Source: Metallyticus violacea (lineage: Eukaryota > Arthropoda > Insecta > Mantodea > Metallyticidae). Taken from it: a stretch of DNA of 64,000 bases. The notes under the pieces were generated by a model that saw nothing but the letters and a program-made list of their open reading frames with translations, searched no databases and was not told where the DNA came from. The translations under genes were made by a program, and so were the position numbers. The stretch covers positions 233,679,512 through 233,743,511 of the forward strand of contig CM060846.1 in NCBI GenBank assembly GCA_030762175.1. Reading direction: 5' to 3'. This document shows, piece after piece, positions 24,351 through 36,073 of this stretch. Position 1 is the stretch's first letter; each line of letters begins with the position of its first letter.

Positions 24351-24949
24351 AGATTTATCCCTGAGAATGAATTTTAGGCTTCAAAATTTGTTCCATGCTA
24401 AACATTTTTTTTTAAATTTCTTTTACGTATCTGCCTTGCATCGCTATGAGTTTGACCGGGCTTTCGGAATAATAACCTGGGGTTTTGAATCTCGCATTTC
24501 CGAACAGTCACCAGCCTACATTTGTAAAGATGGCAAGATATATGACTTTAGAGCAAATTGCTTTTATATGTAAATGTTGTTATAATTACAAATCAGCTCT
24601 TAGAGTTTGTGAGGAATTTATTCGGAAGTTTCCAGTGCAATTACCCCCTTCCAGAGCTAGAATTCACTATCTTTGAATAAATTTGATACTTTCAATATTA
24701 ATTAAATTTGGAATCAAACACAATGAAACATGCATTAATAATATCTAATAAGCAGACAGAGTTTTATTCAAGTTTATCACAAGACTACCGGAGTCAATCC
24801 AAATACTTACCTACCCAACTTCTACGAATAATCCAACAGTCGTCTAACAGCTAAGGATGTGGACGAATTTCCACAAAACATGTCCTGAGTAGATCTCCAA
24901 TATGTGAAACCATAAATGGTGTTCTAAATATTTAGATTCAGAAGGAATT
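24351..24949. other. anonymous DNA
   Basis: No recognisable gene or repeat. Confidence 0.5.
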
Positions 24950-25800
24950 ATAAATGTCATGCTATTGGTTCAGTGCAAATCAAGAAACACATGCGAAGAC
25001 CCGCCGATTTAGCAGAAGATAAGTTATAGAAATTGCAGCAAATCTTAAATGTTCGCCAACAATACTAATACCGAAACTAGCACATCAAGTTGGGGTTGCA
25101 GTGTCTTCTGCACATAGAAACAAAACCTTAAAAGTGTGCATTTGTCTACTGCAAGGTGATCCCGTAGCACCTGTGCCATATTGTCAGTGGTTTCTTTCAT
25201 CAGCGACTAAAGGGCTAATAGACTCGCAGCTTGTGTTCTTTTTAGACAAGGCGTGATTACAAAAAAATCTTCGTTATTGGTGATTTGAAAATCCAAGTTT
25301 TATAAAAGAAACCCCTCTTACTGATAGGAAAAATTGGAGTTGAGTGGACGATTAGCGCAAGACGCATATTCGATTTTTTACGACAGAGTAAATGAAGAGA
25401 GGTACCGAAATGAATTCTGATTCCATTTTAATCAGCCGACGGAAAATGAGGGGCCATATAAACGGTTTCACCAAAATTCCGCCACTGCCCATATAACAGA
25501 CAAACCCATAGGTAACATTAGGAAACTGTTTGAAAATAGAATGTTTAGCGCTGGTGTATGACCCTCTTGCTTCCCAGATCTAACATTCTATGATTATTAC
25601 TTGCGGGGCAGCTTGAACGACAAAGTATACAAAACAAATCATCACACATTGGAAGACCTGAAAGAAAATAAATGAAATCAGAAACATTATAGTGGTCAAA
25701 CAAAGTCGCGTCAATTGGAATGTGTTTATCCGATACAAAACTCGTCTAGCTGGACATTTAGAGAATTTGCTATGGGGTAATATTTTATACACACTTTAAG
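24950..25800 (+). pseudogene. Tc1/mariner-superfamily transposase, decayed
   Basis: Plus-strand translation in broken frames resembles insect mariner-like DDE transposases with an N-terminal HTH. Around 25075-25180 it reads VSSAHRNKTLKVCI and then CQWFLSSATKGLIDSQLVFF, matching the family's YCRWFLxFxxxxxDxLxxTFFSDEAW region. Near 25575-25670 it reads LPDLTFYDYYLRGSLNDKVY, corresponding to the catalytic SPDLTPxDYFLWGxLKDKVY motif, followed by HTLEDLKEN. Stops and frameshifts separate these segments. No terminal inverted repeats were found by eye. Confidence 0.72.
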
Positions 25801-26320
25801 TAGCGAAGTCGGAATACATTTGCGGCCGGTTGTGGCATGTCCAGCTGCCGAGACGCAAAATCCTGTACGAGCGGTAGGTCATATTCTGGATCCCTGTGTA
25901 TATATTTATGGAGGTATTCTATTGAATGTGATGAGGATCCGGATGTTCTTAGCCATTATCTTATATTTTTTCGGATTCATTGTTAAGAATGTATTTTTAC
26001 AATTATGGTTTCGCAGAAGTCTTTCTGCGTTCCTTCTAGCTCTGCTGCTATATTTGCAAATAGTAAAATACCATCGGCAAATCTTCAATTAATCGATATT
26101 TTATATTGATACCCAATGATTCCTTCCAGTCTAGACTTCGGAATAAATGTTCAAGAAGACGGAAAAAATTTTTAGCGGGATTGGGTAACCTTTTTGATCG
26201 TCTTTCTAATGTGAACGTTTCTCTTCTTTGTCCATTCGAATTTTGGTTTGACTGTGCTCATATATTCACATTTCGATTATTGCTATTAGAAAATAAATTC
26301 TATTTCTTTGTAACAGACTG
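25801..26320. other. anonymous DNA
   Basis: No recognisable gene. Overlapping open frames on both strands (about 25820-26092) lack motifs. Confidence 0.5.
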
Positions 26321-26323
26321 TAC

Positions 26324-26379
<56 letters not shown>

Positions 26380-26380
26380 T
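26324..26380. repeat. (TTA)n microsatellite
   Basis: About 19 near-perfect TTA units. The poly-tyrosine frame across it is an artefact. Confidence 0.97.
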
Positions 26381-26903
26381 TAATTATAAACACTTGATTA
26401 CCTGTTTTTCAAGATGACCCGTTAGAAATTATTATCCTATAACACCATTAGTTCAGAAAAACTTAACTTATAGCTCATTTAATATTTTGTAGCACCTTAA
26501 ATTTATATATATTGTGGGAGATAATTTTATTGATCATTATGATTTGAAATGGAATTAGAAAACATTTTTAATTTTATTCTACTTAGAATGCTTTATCCAT
26601 GTAAACTAGCGTTAACATGTATAAGCACATTTTTACATACTCGTTATTTAATGTTGTTATTCTGCGTTTTCCTGTTTTTGGTTTCCAGGTTTATTTAAGG
26701 AAAAAATATTCCATCCTTTAAGGACAATGACCTTTAATAAAGAAATCAGAAATTGTGGCGTTAATACTTAATTTATTTACTGCACACAATTTAAGGTTTT
26801 AGAAATAAACTAAAGATACGCATTTTTCTTTAAAAATAAATATAAAGCAATAACTGCGCTATACACCATACCTTTTCTTCAAATAATGTTAGACTGGAAT
26901 TTA
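26381..26903. other. anonymous AT-rich DNA
   Basis: Nothing recognisable. Confidence 0.55.
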
Positions 26904-26905
26904 TA

Positions 26906-27744
26906 CCGTGCGATCAGTTTTGTTTTACCCCGTAGTGTTTTGCCTAAGGACGAGCGCACCGCTTGTTAGCTGGCCAGCCGGATGTCTGTGATAGCAGGAG
27001 GGTTAAACAATAACACAAACCAAACATACAACAATACACAAACAAATTTAAGAGGCGCATTGCTTACCAAATTATCAAACGAGATGTTAAAACTGTCCAC
27101 CTTCATTCTCCATACATTTTTAGTGTCTTTTTGGAAAATTATTCATCACTCGCTGTAGTGTGTGTGGGAAAACCGAACAATTTCCTGATGAATATTATCT
27201 TTCAGTTCTTGTATGATATGCGGGTTTGTCTTGTTAATTTACTGCAGAGGCTGTTAAATTGGGGGACCGAGGGGGTTACAAATCCGTACTAATAACTTTG
27301 TTTTGTGGAAACACTTTGTGAGTTGCCGTTGTATTCGCAGTGTGACCAAAGTCCTTTTGCAAAAATGTATATTCCTGTCGGTCAATTCTCTGAAAAACAT
27401 AGTTAGTATGGTATTCACATGAGTTAAAGAATCAAATGTATGCTCAAAAAAATTGATTTTATGATTCTTTCACCACTGAGTTAACAAGTATGAATCATAC
27501 ATAAAGATATGCTGTGCCGTTGTAAACACACTAAGTATAACACATATTACGAATACTGTCGAATTAAGAAACTTAACAACACAACACGCGCTCCCGGGAA
27601 CAGCTGTGCTACGACTACGACAGTTAGCAAGGTCAACAAGTAAGCAAGCAGGCATGCTGACCCTTCGCGGTGCGGCAAACGAGTGGGGGGCTTGCTCATA
27701 GGAAGTAACCTGCGCCACTGGGGAAAGTTTCACTGATCGCACGA
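26906..27744 (-). mobile_element. mariner-like element, internal deletion derivative
   Basis: The ends are inverted repeats: CCGTGCGATCAGT at the left and ACTGATCGCACGA at the right. Both are flanked by TA (26904-26905 and 27745-27746), the target-site duplication of Tc1/mariner elements. Inside, on the minus strand at about 27061-27380, the translation matches the C-terminal DDE part: FLQKDFGHTANTTATHKVFP, then VISTDL-stop-PPRSPNLTA, then HIIQELKDNIHQEIVRFSHT, MNNFPKRHKKCMENEGGQF. The N-terminal two thirds of the transposase are missing, and the 5' flank (about 27480-27744) is GC-rich with no HTH domain. The 105-codon minus-strand frame over that flank is probably chance. Confidence 0.8.
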
Positions 27745-27746
27745 TA

Positions 27747-28649
27747 CCATTAAAAAGCAACAGATTCATAATCCGATATTGACGCAACAGCTAAAACTAC
27801 ATAACTTTAATATCTATTCAGCAAACTTTGGTAACAGAATCGAAGCTCAGTTTGTACTTTTAGAACTGAAATAACCGTACCATCTCTACTCTCTGGTCTG
27901 TGGGAATTTAAGATTACACTTTTCCAAAAGGTTCATCTTGAGTAACATTATTATTCTAAGAGTACACATATTATTTGATTGTCTAAAGTTGGTTGGATGT
28001 TGTTATTATGATGATTGAATTTCAGTCCATTTGGAAATGTTCGCCATTTTTTAAGCAGTTATTAATTCAGTGCTTTGTTTTTCTTGATTGATATTCCCAT
28101 TCCTGTGTCTAGGCTTCACCGGTATTTTCAAGGTTCAGCAGCAGCAATATATGGTATCGATTGTGCTATTACAGAAAGGTATTTGTTATGCTTTAATAGA
28201 AAAGGGGCACAACGGTCTTAGAGTTGTCTGACTGGATTTCTTTGTTACATGAAACGTGGTGTGAAAGTAGCGCTTCTGTTCTATCTGGATGTGTAACAAA
28301 CAAACTGATGCTTCGGTATGTGTGAAGAGAGCAAAGTAGTACTTGTGTTAACATCACGTTACTGCTTTTGGTATTCATTACTTATTTAGCAGATACTGAT
28401 TGATTTAAAGGCTACAAAATTCTTTAGGTGAGTACTGATTAATTAAAACACAACATGTAAGTTCATTTAGAGGCAATTCTATGGAAGCATTACGGAAGGC
28501 ACAGAAATTTTATGAAATGTTAACATACTACATATATATATATAGTCAAAATAACTGACGAAACATTAATAATATCGAAGTTGATGTTTACATTTTGATT
28601 TTGTTATACTGCAGATATATTTTGCAGCACTCAAACAGAGCTGCACTAT
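27747..28649. other. anonymous DNA
   Basis: No gene or repeat recognised. Confidence 0.55.
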
Positions 28650-28863
28650 TTTTTCGGGCGTAAAAATCCTAAGTATGGCTTCCTTCGGAAGGGAAGTAAA
28701 GCCGTAGGTCCCGTGTCGTACATTTACGGCAGAATAAAGAACCTCAAGCATGAAAAAAGAGACCTCTGAGCAAAATTTGTCGGCCGTTTCACGCCCTGAG
28801 TTGAATGGGACACTGATGACCTGAGATGTTAAAGAGCGTCCGTAAATAAACCTAATAATAAAA
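28650..28863 (+). mobile_element. SINE family B, 5' truncated
   Basis: Begins within the body (TTTTTCGGGCGTAAAAATCC). It carries CCTTCGGAAGGGAAGTAAAG, CAAAATTTGTCGGCCGTTTC and GATGTTAAAGAGCGTCCGTA, and ends in AATAAACCTAATAATAAAA. The tRNA-like head is absent, as expected from incomplete reverse transcription. Confidence 0.9.
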
Positions 28864-29630
28864 AAAGGACTGCACTGGACATTTATTTTTTAGCAAATAA
28901 ATTTGAAGGAGAGCATTAAAGGTTTAATCTAGCCTACGAATAATTCTTTTTGTTAAATATGTATGAAGCAATGCTCAACAATTTTTCGTGGAAAATAAAA
29001 TATTATGCACAGAAGTAAACAAAATATTTCACTCATATATTTCAGTTAATTTAGGTAGAAAATTGAAGTTAAAAGACGAAATGCACAAACATTGTAGAAC
29101 CATATATATACAATTCAAATTGTATACATATCGAAAAACCAAGAATTGGTTCTTTACGATAAAAATAATGATAAGAAGTGAATTTCTTCAATTCGGTTAC
29201 TACTAAGGGACTTTTTATACTGCTATGACGTATCATATATGTAAATGTGTTACCTATTCGTAGGCATTTTTCGCACAAATAAAAATTTTGCTTATGCCAC
29301 GTACAACTGTTGCAGGAAAATGGAACATTATAGAGAACACTTATACAACCTGTAAATTATGAAAAAGCCAGAAAATTTCTACGCTCTTCTCTCAAAACCA
29401 GCTTCGTTTTTCGCATCATTACAGCGAAGTGAAGTCTGTCGTATTCTCTACCAAAATAATTTCCAATTCTATTAAATCGGGGAAAAAGTCATACAAGTTT
29501 TAGGCAGACATAAAATTGATGTGTTGTAATACAACATCCTAATACATGCATCTAGAAAACTCATCGGATTCTTTGATTTGTGCCTGGTTGATAGTTTGTT
29601 GAGCTTTAAACAAAAACAATAGAGTAAAGA

Positions 29631-29696
<66 letters not shown>

Positions 29697-29904
29697 GATA
29701 AGGTTGATTAGCAGCAGTCACTAGCAATAAGTAACCTCTGGCAGAAATTTTGCATAAACAGATCTGGTTCCTAAGATGCGGTTAACCGCCATATTGGTTC
29801 CCTCTCTAGCATAACTGTCCAAGTCACATATTGCAATATTATTAATTTGATAATGTTAGCAGCTCAGTGTCATGTGTTTTACAAAGCTTAATGTGGGCAT
29901 TACA
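28864..29904. other. anonymous DNA with ATT microsatellite
   Basis: AT-rich. The only recognisable feature is the ATT repeat at 29632-29695. Confidence 0.55.
29632..29695. repeat. (ATT)n microsatellite
   Basis: About 21 uninterrupted ATT units. Confidence 0.97.
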
Positions 29905-30640
29905 CAGGGGCTGGCTCAGGGGTAACGTTTGGGACTCTCATTTGGGAGGTCGGTTCAAATCCCTTTGGCTTTTTCGAGGTTTCTCCTGATTGCTGATGAA
30001 TGTTAGGATGGTTTCCGCAACTTTTCCGCTTTCCCATTTCATGCCGTTGATTCTGTTACAAGAAAACGGCCACGGGTGGCAGAGGTCGTTAAGGCGCGGA
30101 CTCGTGAGCGGGAGGTCTGGGTTTCGAATTCCACCAGGATCGTCCTTCCTGACTGAGGTTTTTCCAGGATTTCCTCAGTCTTCATAACTGGCAAATGCCG
30201 GGGAAGTACCCTAAAACTTAGACTGGAACGTTTCCTTCCTTAAAAAAATCCTTTCCCAATATATCATTCCATGTATCATCAGTGTCCACGCCTGTGGTGC
30301 CTCAGTAGTGAAAACGGGCGTTAAACAAAATAAAAGAAAAAAATTGTTACAAGATCCAAAGTGCTAGGTGAGGTGGGTTGGTGTGTAACGATTACTTTCG
30401 ATTTCAGAAGTTTTCTGCTCTGGCACGTGTTTTGTAGCATTTCTTTTAGAGGATTAAATGAATCGGACAGAGAATTCGCGCGTATCGGAGTGTTCATCTG
30501 GAAACATTGTTAGAGACTCCGTTTACAGCTGTGCCTCACCGTCCTTGGATCCTGGTCTTCTGGTGTCTCTTTCACCACATCTCTTCCTCCCGGAGGTGCC
30601 CCCATTGGGGGTGTAGGCACAAACAGCTAACTTTCGAGTC
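29905..30640 (+). mobile_element. SINE family C, split by a SINE A
   Basis: The head (GGGGCTGGCTCAGGGGTAAC, then GGGAGGTCGGTTCAAATCCC) and first body segment run to 30063. The copy resumes at 30345 with TGTTACAAGATCCAAAGTGC, which aligns to GTTACAAAGCCGAAAGGTGC in the 18.1-kb copy. It ends near GTGCCCCCATTGGGGGTGTAG at about 30597-30617. The interruption is the family A SINE at 30064-30344. Confidence 0.72.
30064..30344 (+). mobile_element. SINE family A nested in SINE C, with TSD
   Basis: The tRNA-derived head (GGCCACGGGTGGCAGAGGTC) and complete body end in AAAACGGGCGTTAAAC plus an A-rich tail. A perfect 10-bp target-site duplication, TGTTACAAGA, lies at 30054-30063 and 30345-30354. The target lies inside the body of a family C SINE, so family A was mobile after this C copy had inserted. 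Confidence 0.92.
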
Positions 30641-31084
30641 AGTACCGAAATATCCTCCTCCGACCATACCAACCCAATTCAATGCAATGTGCGCATTGAA
30701 CAGCCTCTCAATCACACAGAACTCATTGCTTTTCAACTGTTTAATGAAAGCCGAAATAGTTATCATTTGTGTTTATAAAACAAAGCAATGTGCTGAAACA
30801 ATCTAATCAGGATATCACGTTTTTGTCCATACTATGCATATCTGCCATAGAAGCTACTGGAAAAATAAGCAGCACTTTTTGTCAGGTTAATTATTGATGT
30901 AAAACATTAAACATTTTGAAAGCCAAGAAGGTTGTATATAGTTAGTATTAGAGGAAAGGAAGGGAATATGTGACAGAATAATGTGCATGTATTCACATTA
31001 TTACCCCTATGAAATATAAGAACAATAAAAAGAAAATATCACATTCTGAATAATAAATTACATTAATCTTGTAATTTATGTTGC

Positions 31085-31140
<56 letters not shown>

Positions 31141-31981
31141 GCAGCTATTTTAACAAGAACTAGAGAAGCGCAAATAGGTAAAGCTCTTAAAAAGTAACTC
31201 GCACACACACATATATATATCGCAATATTTTGAACCGCTTGTGTTTTTCTTCAAAGCCCGAAAACTTACTACTATGCACTTATTACAATTAGCCTAAACC
31301 TAAGGGCTATGTTTAAAATATCGTTTTCTTTTACGTTTCAGGGTCTCGGTTTGAAATGCAAGAGCCAACTGCAGTGATACTTTTTCCAGTCAACTTATTG
31401 AGCCCTCATCTAATATGAAGTCTTGGGTACTTTTGCATGCAGTTCAACAGACATCATTTCATTAATATTGAATTAAAATCACAGCGTTCAACATTAACGT
31501 AACTGATTATTCAGAATTTTCCATTTTCTTTCTTTTATTCCGTTTATTTCACATTGGCAATAATATGAATGCACGCATATTATTCTCTCACTTATTTCCT
31601 TCCTTCCCTCAAACGCTAACTTTTTCTATGTTTCTCTAATTTCGCTTTATGTGTTCATCGCCTTTATTTTAACCCTGTTCACTAGAGCAATAGAAAATTC
31701 ACTCTGATATGTTTGTAGTAGCTTTATTAGTGGAATGTGTTTGATTCCAAACTTTGTGGGGAAAGTCTACTGCCCAGTCACCTTGCTTTAACTGCTGCTT
31801 TTACGTAAAATTAGTTTTTCCCAATGTAGTATTATGCATGCTCTTATCTGCAATATAGTTTGCAATATGAACAGTTTTACACTATAGATGAATGCATAGG
31901 TTTCTACAGTCAGAGATAATTGTAAACTATTCTTTCTGTGAGAGGCGAGTCTTAACGCTTGTTTTTACCTTTTGCATAATA
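30641..31981. other. anonymous DNA with TA microsatellite
   Basis: AT-rich. Contains the TA repeat at 31086-31139 and a short CA/TA run near 31201-31220. No gene was seen. Confidence 0.55.
31086..31139. repeat. (TA)n microsatellite
   Basis: About 26 TA units, self-complementary and able to form a cruciform or hairpin. Confidence 0.97.
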
Positions 31982-33476
31982 CACTCAGGGGAAAAAAACT
32001 TTATATTTCATTATTTTTTATTCTTAAGTATTTTAAAACGAAAGAAAATTCATTAAATTGTTTTATTAAATTACAATACAATTACAATATATAAAAGAAA
32101 ACTTAACTCTGGCAAAAAGCTACGAAGGACATAAAACAATGACAATTGTTTTAACTGTGAGTACATTTTTCCGTGCTTGAAACAGCATGGGTCTCACTCA
32201 TGTCTGGCTTAAATGGTTGTATTTATACGTCTTGGCATGCTTTCGATCAGGTTAGCTATGGCTTCTTCAGGAATATGCTCCCATTCTTCAAGAAGTTTTC
32301 GCCTCGACTCTTGTAAAGTTTCTGACAGCGGTAGTCTTGTCTTCCAGCGTGTCCCACACGTGTTCAAGCGGATTCATGTCAGGCTCCTTGCTGGCCATGG
32401 TAAAACATGGGCTCCCACTTCTTGGAGATAATCTCTGGTCATGTGAGCAATATTCGGGCGTGCATTGTCGTGCAATAAAAGAAAATTATCGCCTGTAAAT
32501 GGGCCAAATTGTACAACATGATTAGTCAAACATTCATTAATGTACTGTTAGACTCCCGTTTTCTACCAACATTAACTCAGTACGAGCATTCATAGATACC
32601 CCTGTCCAAACCATCACTCCACCGCCTCCAAATGGCAACTTTTCCGAAATGCAGCATTGTGCAAATCGTTCTCCCCTCCTTCTCCAAACTCTTTCACGTC
32701 CATCAAGTGAGCGCAGATTGAAACAGGACTCTCTGTGAACATAACACAGCTGTATTGTTCATTTCTCCCATCCCTATGATCATTTGCAAAACGTAATCGT
32801 TCGACACGGTGCATTCTGAGCAAACTGGGACCAGTTGCAGGTATTCTTGATATCAGTTACTTGCTTTCAGCCTTCTTCTATTCTTTTTGGCCAAAATCGG
32901 GCGTCCGTGCACGTTATCAACTTGCTGGGTTACAGTCATGGCTGGCAAATTGCGTTCCCTAAGAACTGTTAACACTCTGTGCCGGTTTTTATTTTGATTT
33001 GTAGCTCTCGGACGACCCAATCCTGATCTTCTGGTGTATTCTGGCATCTTTCTAAACCGTTTTAAGGCATTGTGGACTGTGCTTCTTGCCATATTTATTA
33101 CATTTGCAATGTAACCTGCACTGCGTTCATCATTGTTTAGGGCTACAGCTCTAGCCACATCTTCAGGTCGAATTTTTTAAGGTGAAATGTGACAACCATA
33201 CTTACATTTACAACATGTAAAAGTAAAGAAATAATGGCAATGAAGCACAAAATGGTTAAATGGTTAAAACACAAATGGCAAATTTTCGGTATTTGAGAAT
33301 ATACACACATAATTGGAATGTTCGGCTACAATGCCTTGTTTATAAAACAAAACACATTCAACATTATATCTCCATAACAACAAATATGTACCATAATATT
33401 TTATGATAAGCAAATACATTGCAATATATAACCAATTATAAAAGTTTCTGTTTTGTTTTTTTTTTGTCACTGAGTG
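31982..33476 (-). mobile_element. Tc1-like transposon, full length, dead
   Basis: The 1,495-bp element begins CACTCAGGGGAAAAAA and ends TTTTTTGTCACTGAGTG. The two ends are inverted repeats, each adjoined by the TA target duplication (31980-31981 and 33477-33478). The length and organisation are those of an intact Tc1-like element with a single intronless transposase on the minus strand. That gene is broken by frameshifts, so the copy could at most be moved by another transposase. Confidence 0.92.
32200..33175 (-). pseudogene. Tc1-like transposase pseudogene
   Basis: Read from about 33158 downward: paired-like HTH DNA-binding region (MARSTVHNALKRFRKMPEYT, then RRSGLGRPRATNQNKNRHRV with the conserved GRPR AT-hook-like motif). 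A middle part follows (RVERLRFANDHRDG, FTESPVS where the family has FTDES, so the first catalytic Asp is lost). Then comes GGGGVMVWTGVSMNARTEL in a shifted frame. The last segment has LLHDNARPNIAHMTRDYLQE with the second Asp at codon 32467-32469, and NPLEHVW with the catalytic Glu at 32363-32365. The D-to-E spacing is 104 nt, one base short of the D34E spacing. At least three frame breaks are visible. Confidence 0.92.
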
Positions 33477-33478
33477 TA

Positions 33479-33904
33479 TTTGAATTTTATGAAACAACCC
33501 ACATAAATGTTCAAAATTATTTACTTTGTTCAACGTCATTATAACTAACTTTACTACTTTTTATTTTCAAGCAGCTCGGATTTATTGTAAATCCTGAGAA
33601 TAAAGTGTGTATATTTTCATAAAATATTACTACTACTAGTAGTACTACTAATAATAATATGATTCATACAACCAACCAATAATATTTTATTACCATAACC
33701 ATTTCAACATTAACAAAAACATTTCAAACTATGTTGATTCGCACAAATATTATTCCAGTGTAAATGAAAATTCTATCTTGAGCGTCAGAAGAATAAGCAA
33801 TTGTAGACTTGACGCAAACACAGTGCAAGTTAGACACACAATCCTCTTTAATTCTGCATTGGTGTTCTGTATCAAAAGGAGATAATTATATAATTAGTTT
33901 ATGC
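33479..33904. other. anonymous AT-rich DNA
   Basis: Nothing recognised beyond short ACT/AAT-rich stretches near 33627-33660. Confidence 0.55.
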
Positions 33905-34130
33905 TTCTAGGGAAGGGCGATGGTGAGAGGCCTACGAGTTAGTGTGCACAGACTCCAGGTTAGGTTTATACAACCGAAACCCCCCACAGTGCTTTTTTCT
34001 ATAACAGACTAAGTGAATTTTGGCCAGTCTGGACACAGAGCGAAGAAAAATCCTCCTGTCGTTTCCGGGATTGAACCCCGGATCTTTCAGTCTGTAATCA
34101 GAATCCTTACTACCTGAGCTACTACTTTAT
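33905..34130 (-). mobile_element. putative tRNA-derived SINE, type E (single copy)
   Basis: The minus strand starts with a very tRNA-like head. GTAGCTCAGGTAGTAAGGAT is an A-box region and GATCCGGGGTTCAATCCCGG a B-box and T-arm with self-complementary CCGGG/CCCGG. The body is about 150 bp (AGGATTTTTCTTCGCTCTG, CAGACTGGCCAAAATTCAC, GGTTTCGGTTGTATAAACC). It ends near GGCCTCTCACCATCGCCC. It is not similar to families A-D here. A true tRNA is unlikely because the anticodon arm does not fold well and no acceptor stem closes the cloverleaf. Confidence 0.55.
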
Positions 34131-34522
34131 AGTAAATGCAGATTATTTTGAATATTACTACTGAGTTGTTGCTTTCTCTAGTTTTTCTTACCTGTACGTA
34201 AAAATTATTAAAACTTTATCTGCAATATGACTGAACTTATTACTGGCGATGTAACGTTCAAAAACCTTGGCATGTCATAAACTTAATAATTTTATGCAGA
34301 ATAAAGTGTATCTCATTTACTGTTCAGTTGTAATATGCACTATATTCAAATATGTCATTTTAGAATACATTTAACATCTAATATAAATTACTTAAAACAC
34401 ACTAATTTATATATTTTGTAAACATTAGTACACCTTATTCTTTGAGAAAAACCTTAATAAATTTTTGAAATACTGAAGCACAAATCAAAATTTAATAAAT
34501 GTTAGTTCTTTTTCGACCGACA
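34131..34522. other. anonymous AT-rich DNA
   Basis: Nothing recognised. Confidence 0.55.
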
Positions 34523-34660
34523 AGGGTGGCCGAGATCGCCTGTCTGACTAGCGGTTTTTTTTTTTTTTTTGGTTAAGGTTTTCTTCAGTTCTAATAAATG
34601 ACAAATACCGGGAAAGTACTCTAAACTTAGGTCTGACGCTTTCTCAAGCTATTATTTTGT
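34523..34660 (+). mobile_element. SINE family A, internally deleted and truncated
   Basis: The head AAGGGTGGCCGAGATCG is followed by a shortened anticodon/B-box region and a T run. The body segment GGTTTTCTTCAGTTC, CAAATACCGGGAAAGTACTC, TAAACTTAGGTCTGACGCTT follows. The distal third is missing. Confidence 0.78.
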
Positions 34661-35831
34661 CTCAATATATATGAATGCACAATAACAGTACATTAATGTG
34701 CCATCAAAAGCTATGAAAGTTTACGTAATTAAATGAAATGACGAATTAGTGTTTATGATGTCACTTCTCACTTGCTTCCGTTCGATATTCTGCAAAGCAG
34801 CTCCTCCGCTATTTTCTACATTAAGGAATACCTTACAGGGTCTTCATAAGATCAGTTTTTACTGTGAAAAGTAAACTCTATAGTGTATGGCTACCACAAC
34901 TAACAGCATTTGAAAGCGTTGGCTGAGGGCGAAGACATATCGGGCCATTGTTCCTTAAGTCTATGCACGGGGTACAGAGACCCCCAGTCACCTCCGACCT
35001 TCAGTTTTCGATAATATGAATATGAGCTGTACAATTGACAAGAGAAATTCTACATATACCTACGAGTAAAGCACAAAAAAGAAGAGCAAGGAGGATAAGT
35101 GAAAGTGCTGCACAATTATCTGTTGATTAAGTGCGTTTACCTTTCACTATTCTGTCTAAACAATACAAGATTCTGTTTTGTGTTTAATAAGCTGTGATTT
35201 CATACCAAACCTTAATTATACTGAAAACTAGTCCTATGATACTCAAATATAGCTTTAAAACATCAACCTATATTTCAGTGAGCTTTAGACTGCAAATGAA
35301 ACCTTTTCCGACTAAGCTCTATTTGCATATATAAATGCAGGTCTGGAAACAAAAGTATAATGATCATATGAGGACGTTTAGCTGTTCAACACACTCAGAA
35401 TCACTAGTTCACTGCGAATACGATGTTGTCAAGTAGTGACCGCCCTAAAGCGATGCTTTGTGAAAGTGAGCAGCGTGTATGGGCTAAAACTGAGATGACA
35501 TGTGGCAGCAGTCTCCGAGAAGCCTGAGACAATAAATATTGCCATATCTGAAGGTATCATACTTCTATATATTTTATAAGTTTATTTATATTTAGTTAAA
35601 CAATGTAATTTGTCAATATGCTTTTTAACTCATTAATAAGCTCTAATAAGAGGAAATACTTTTGAAATGTATCCCTTAGCGTTCAAAAATTGCTTAGTAA
35701 TTTATAAAAGGAGTCGCGCAAATGATACACAGTTACTATATATCCTTTCAATACCTTAGCTGGAAACGGCCTTACTTGCAAAGGAACTGCCAGGCAACCT
35801 TATCTCAAACTTCACACATCGTTAGGCATTG

Positions 35832-35864
<33 letters not shown>

Positions 35865-36073
35865 CAAAACATTAGCTGCTCATATGAAATAAAGAGATGC
35901 GATATTTAAGCTTGAATAAAAGGTGGGTCCATGGAAGATGGCGGTTCACCTGCTGTCGCAAGGTACGCTCTCTCCTAACACTTAGTCAGTGAGCACTCAG
36001 CCTGCATGAGGATGCCTCATGACTCTATTCCTTGTGGACATCCCTAGATACCGCTAAGGTTAGTGGTCCATAA
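34661..36073. other. anonymous DNA with TA/TG microsatellite
   Basis: A (TA)n run at 35832-35855 passes into (TG)n. No gene was seen. A GC-richer stretch at about 35925-36060 just precedes the hAT-like element. Confidence 0.5.

Noticed and set aside
26106..26417. Protein with poly-tyrosine tract
   Set aside because: Produced by the (TTA)n microsatellite.
27470..27787. 105-codon minus-strand gene
   Set aside because: Runs across the end of a mariner derivative and into flanking DNA; no family signature.
32213..32431. Plus-strand 72-codon gene
   Set aside because: Antisense shadow of the Tc1-like transposase pseudogene.
33905..34130. Functional tRNA gene
   Set aside because: The T arm is excellent, but no 7-bp acceptor stem closes the cloverleaf and the sequence continues into a SINE-like body.
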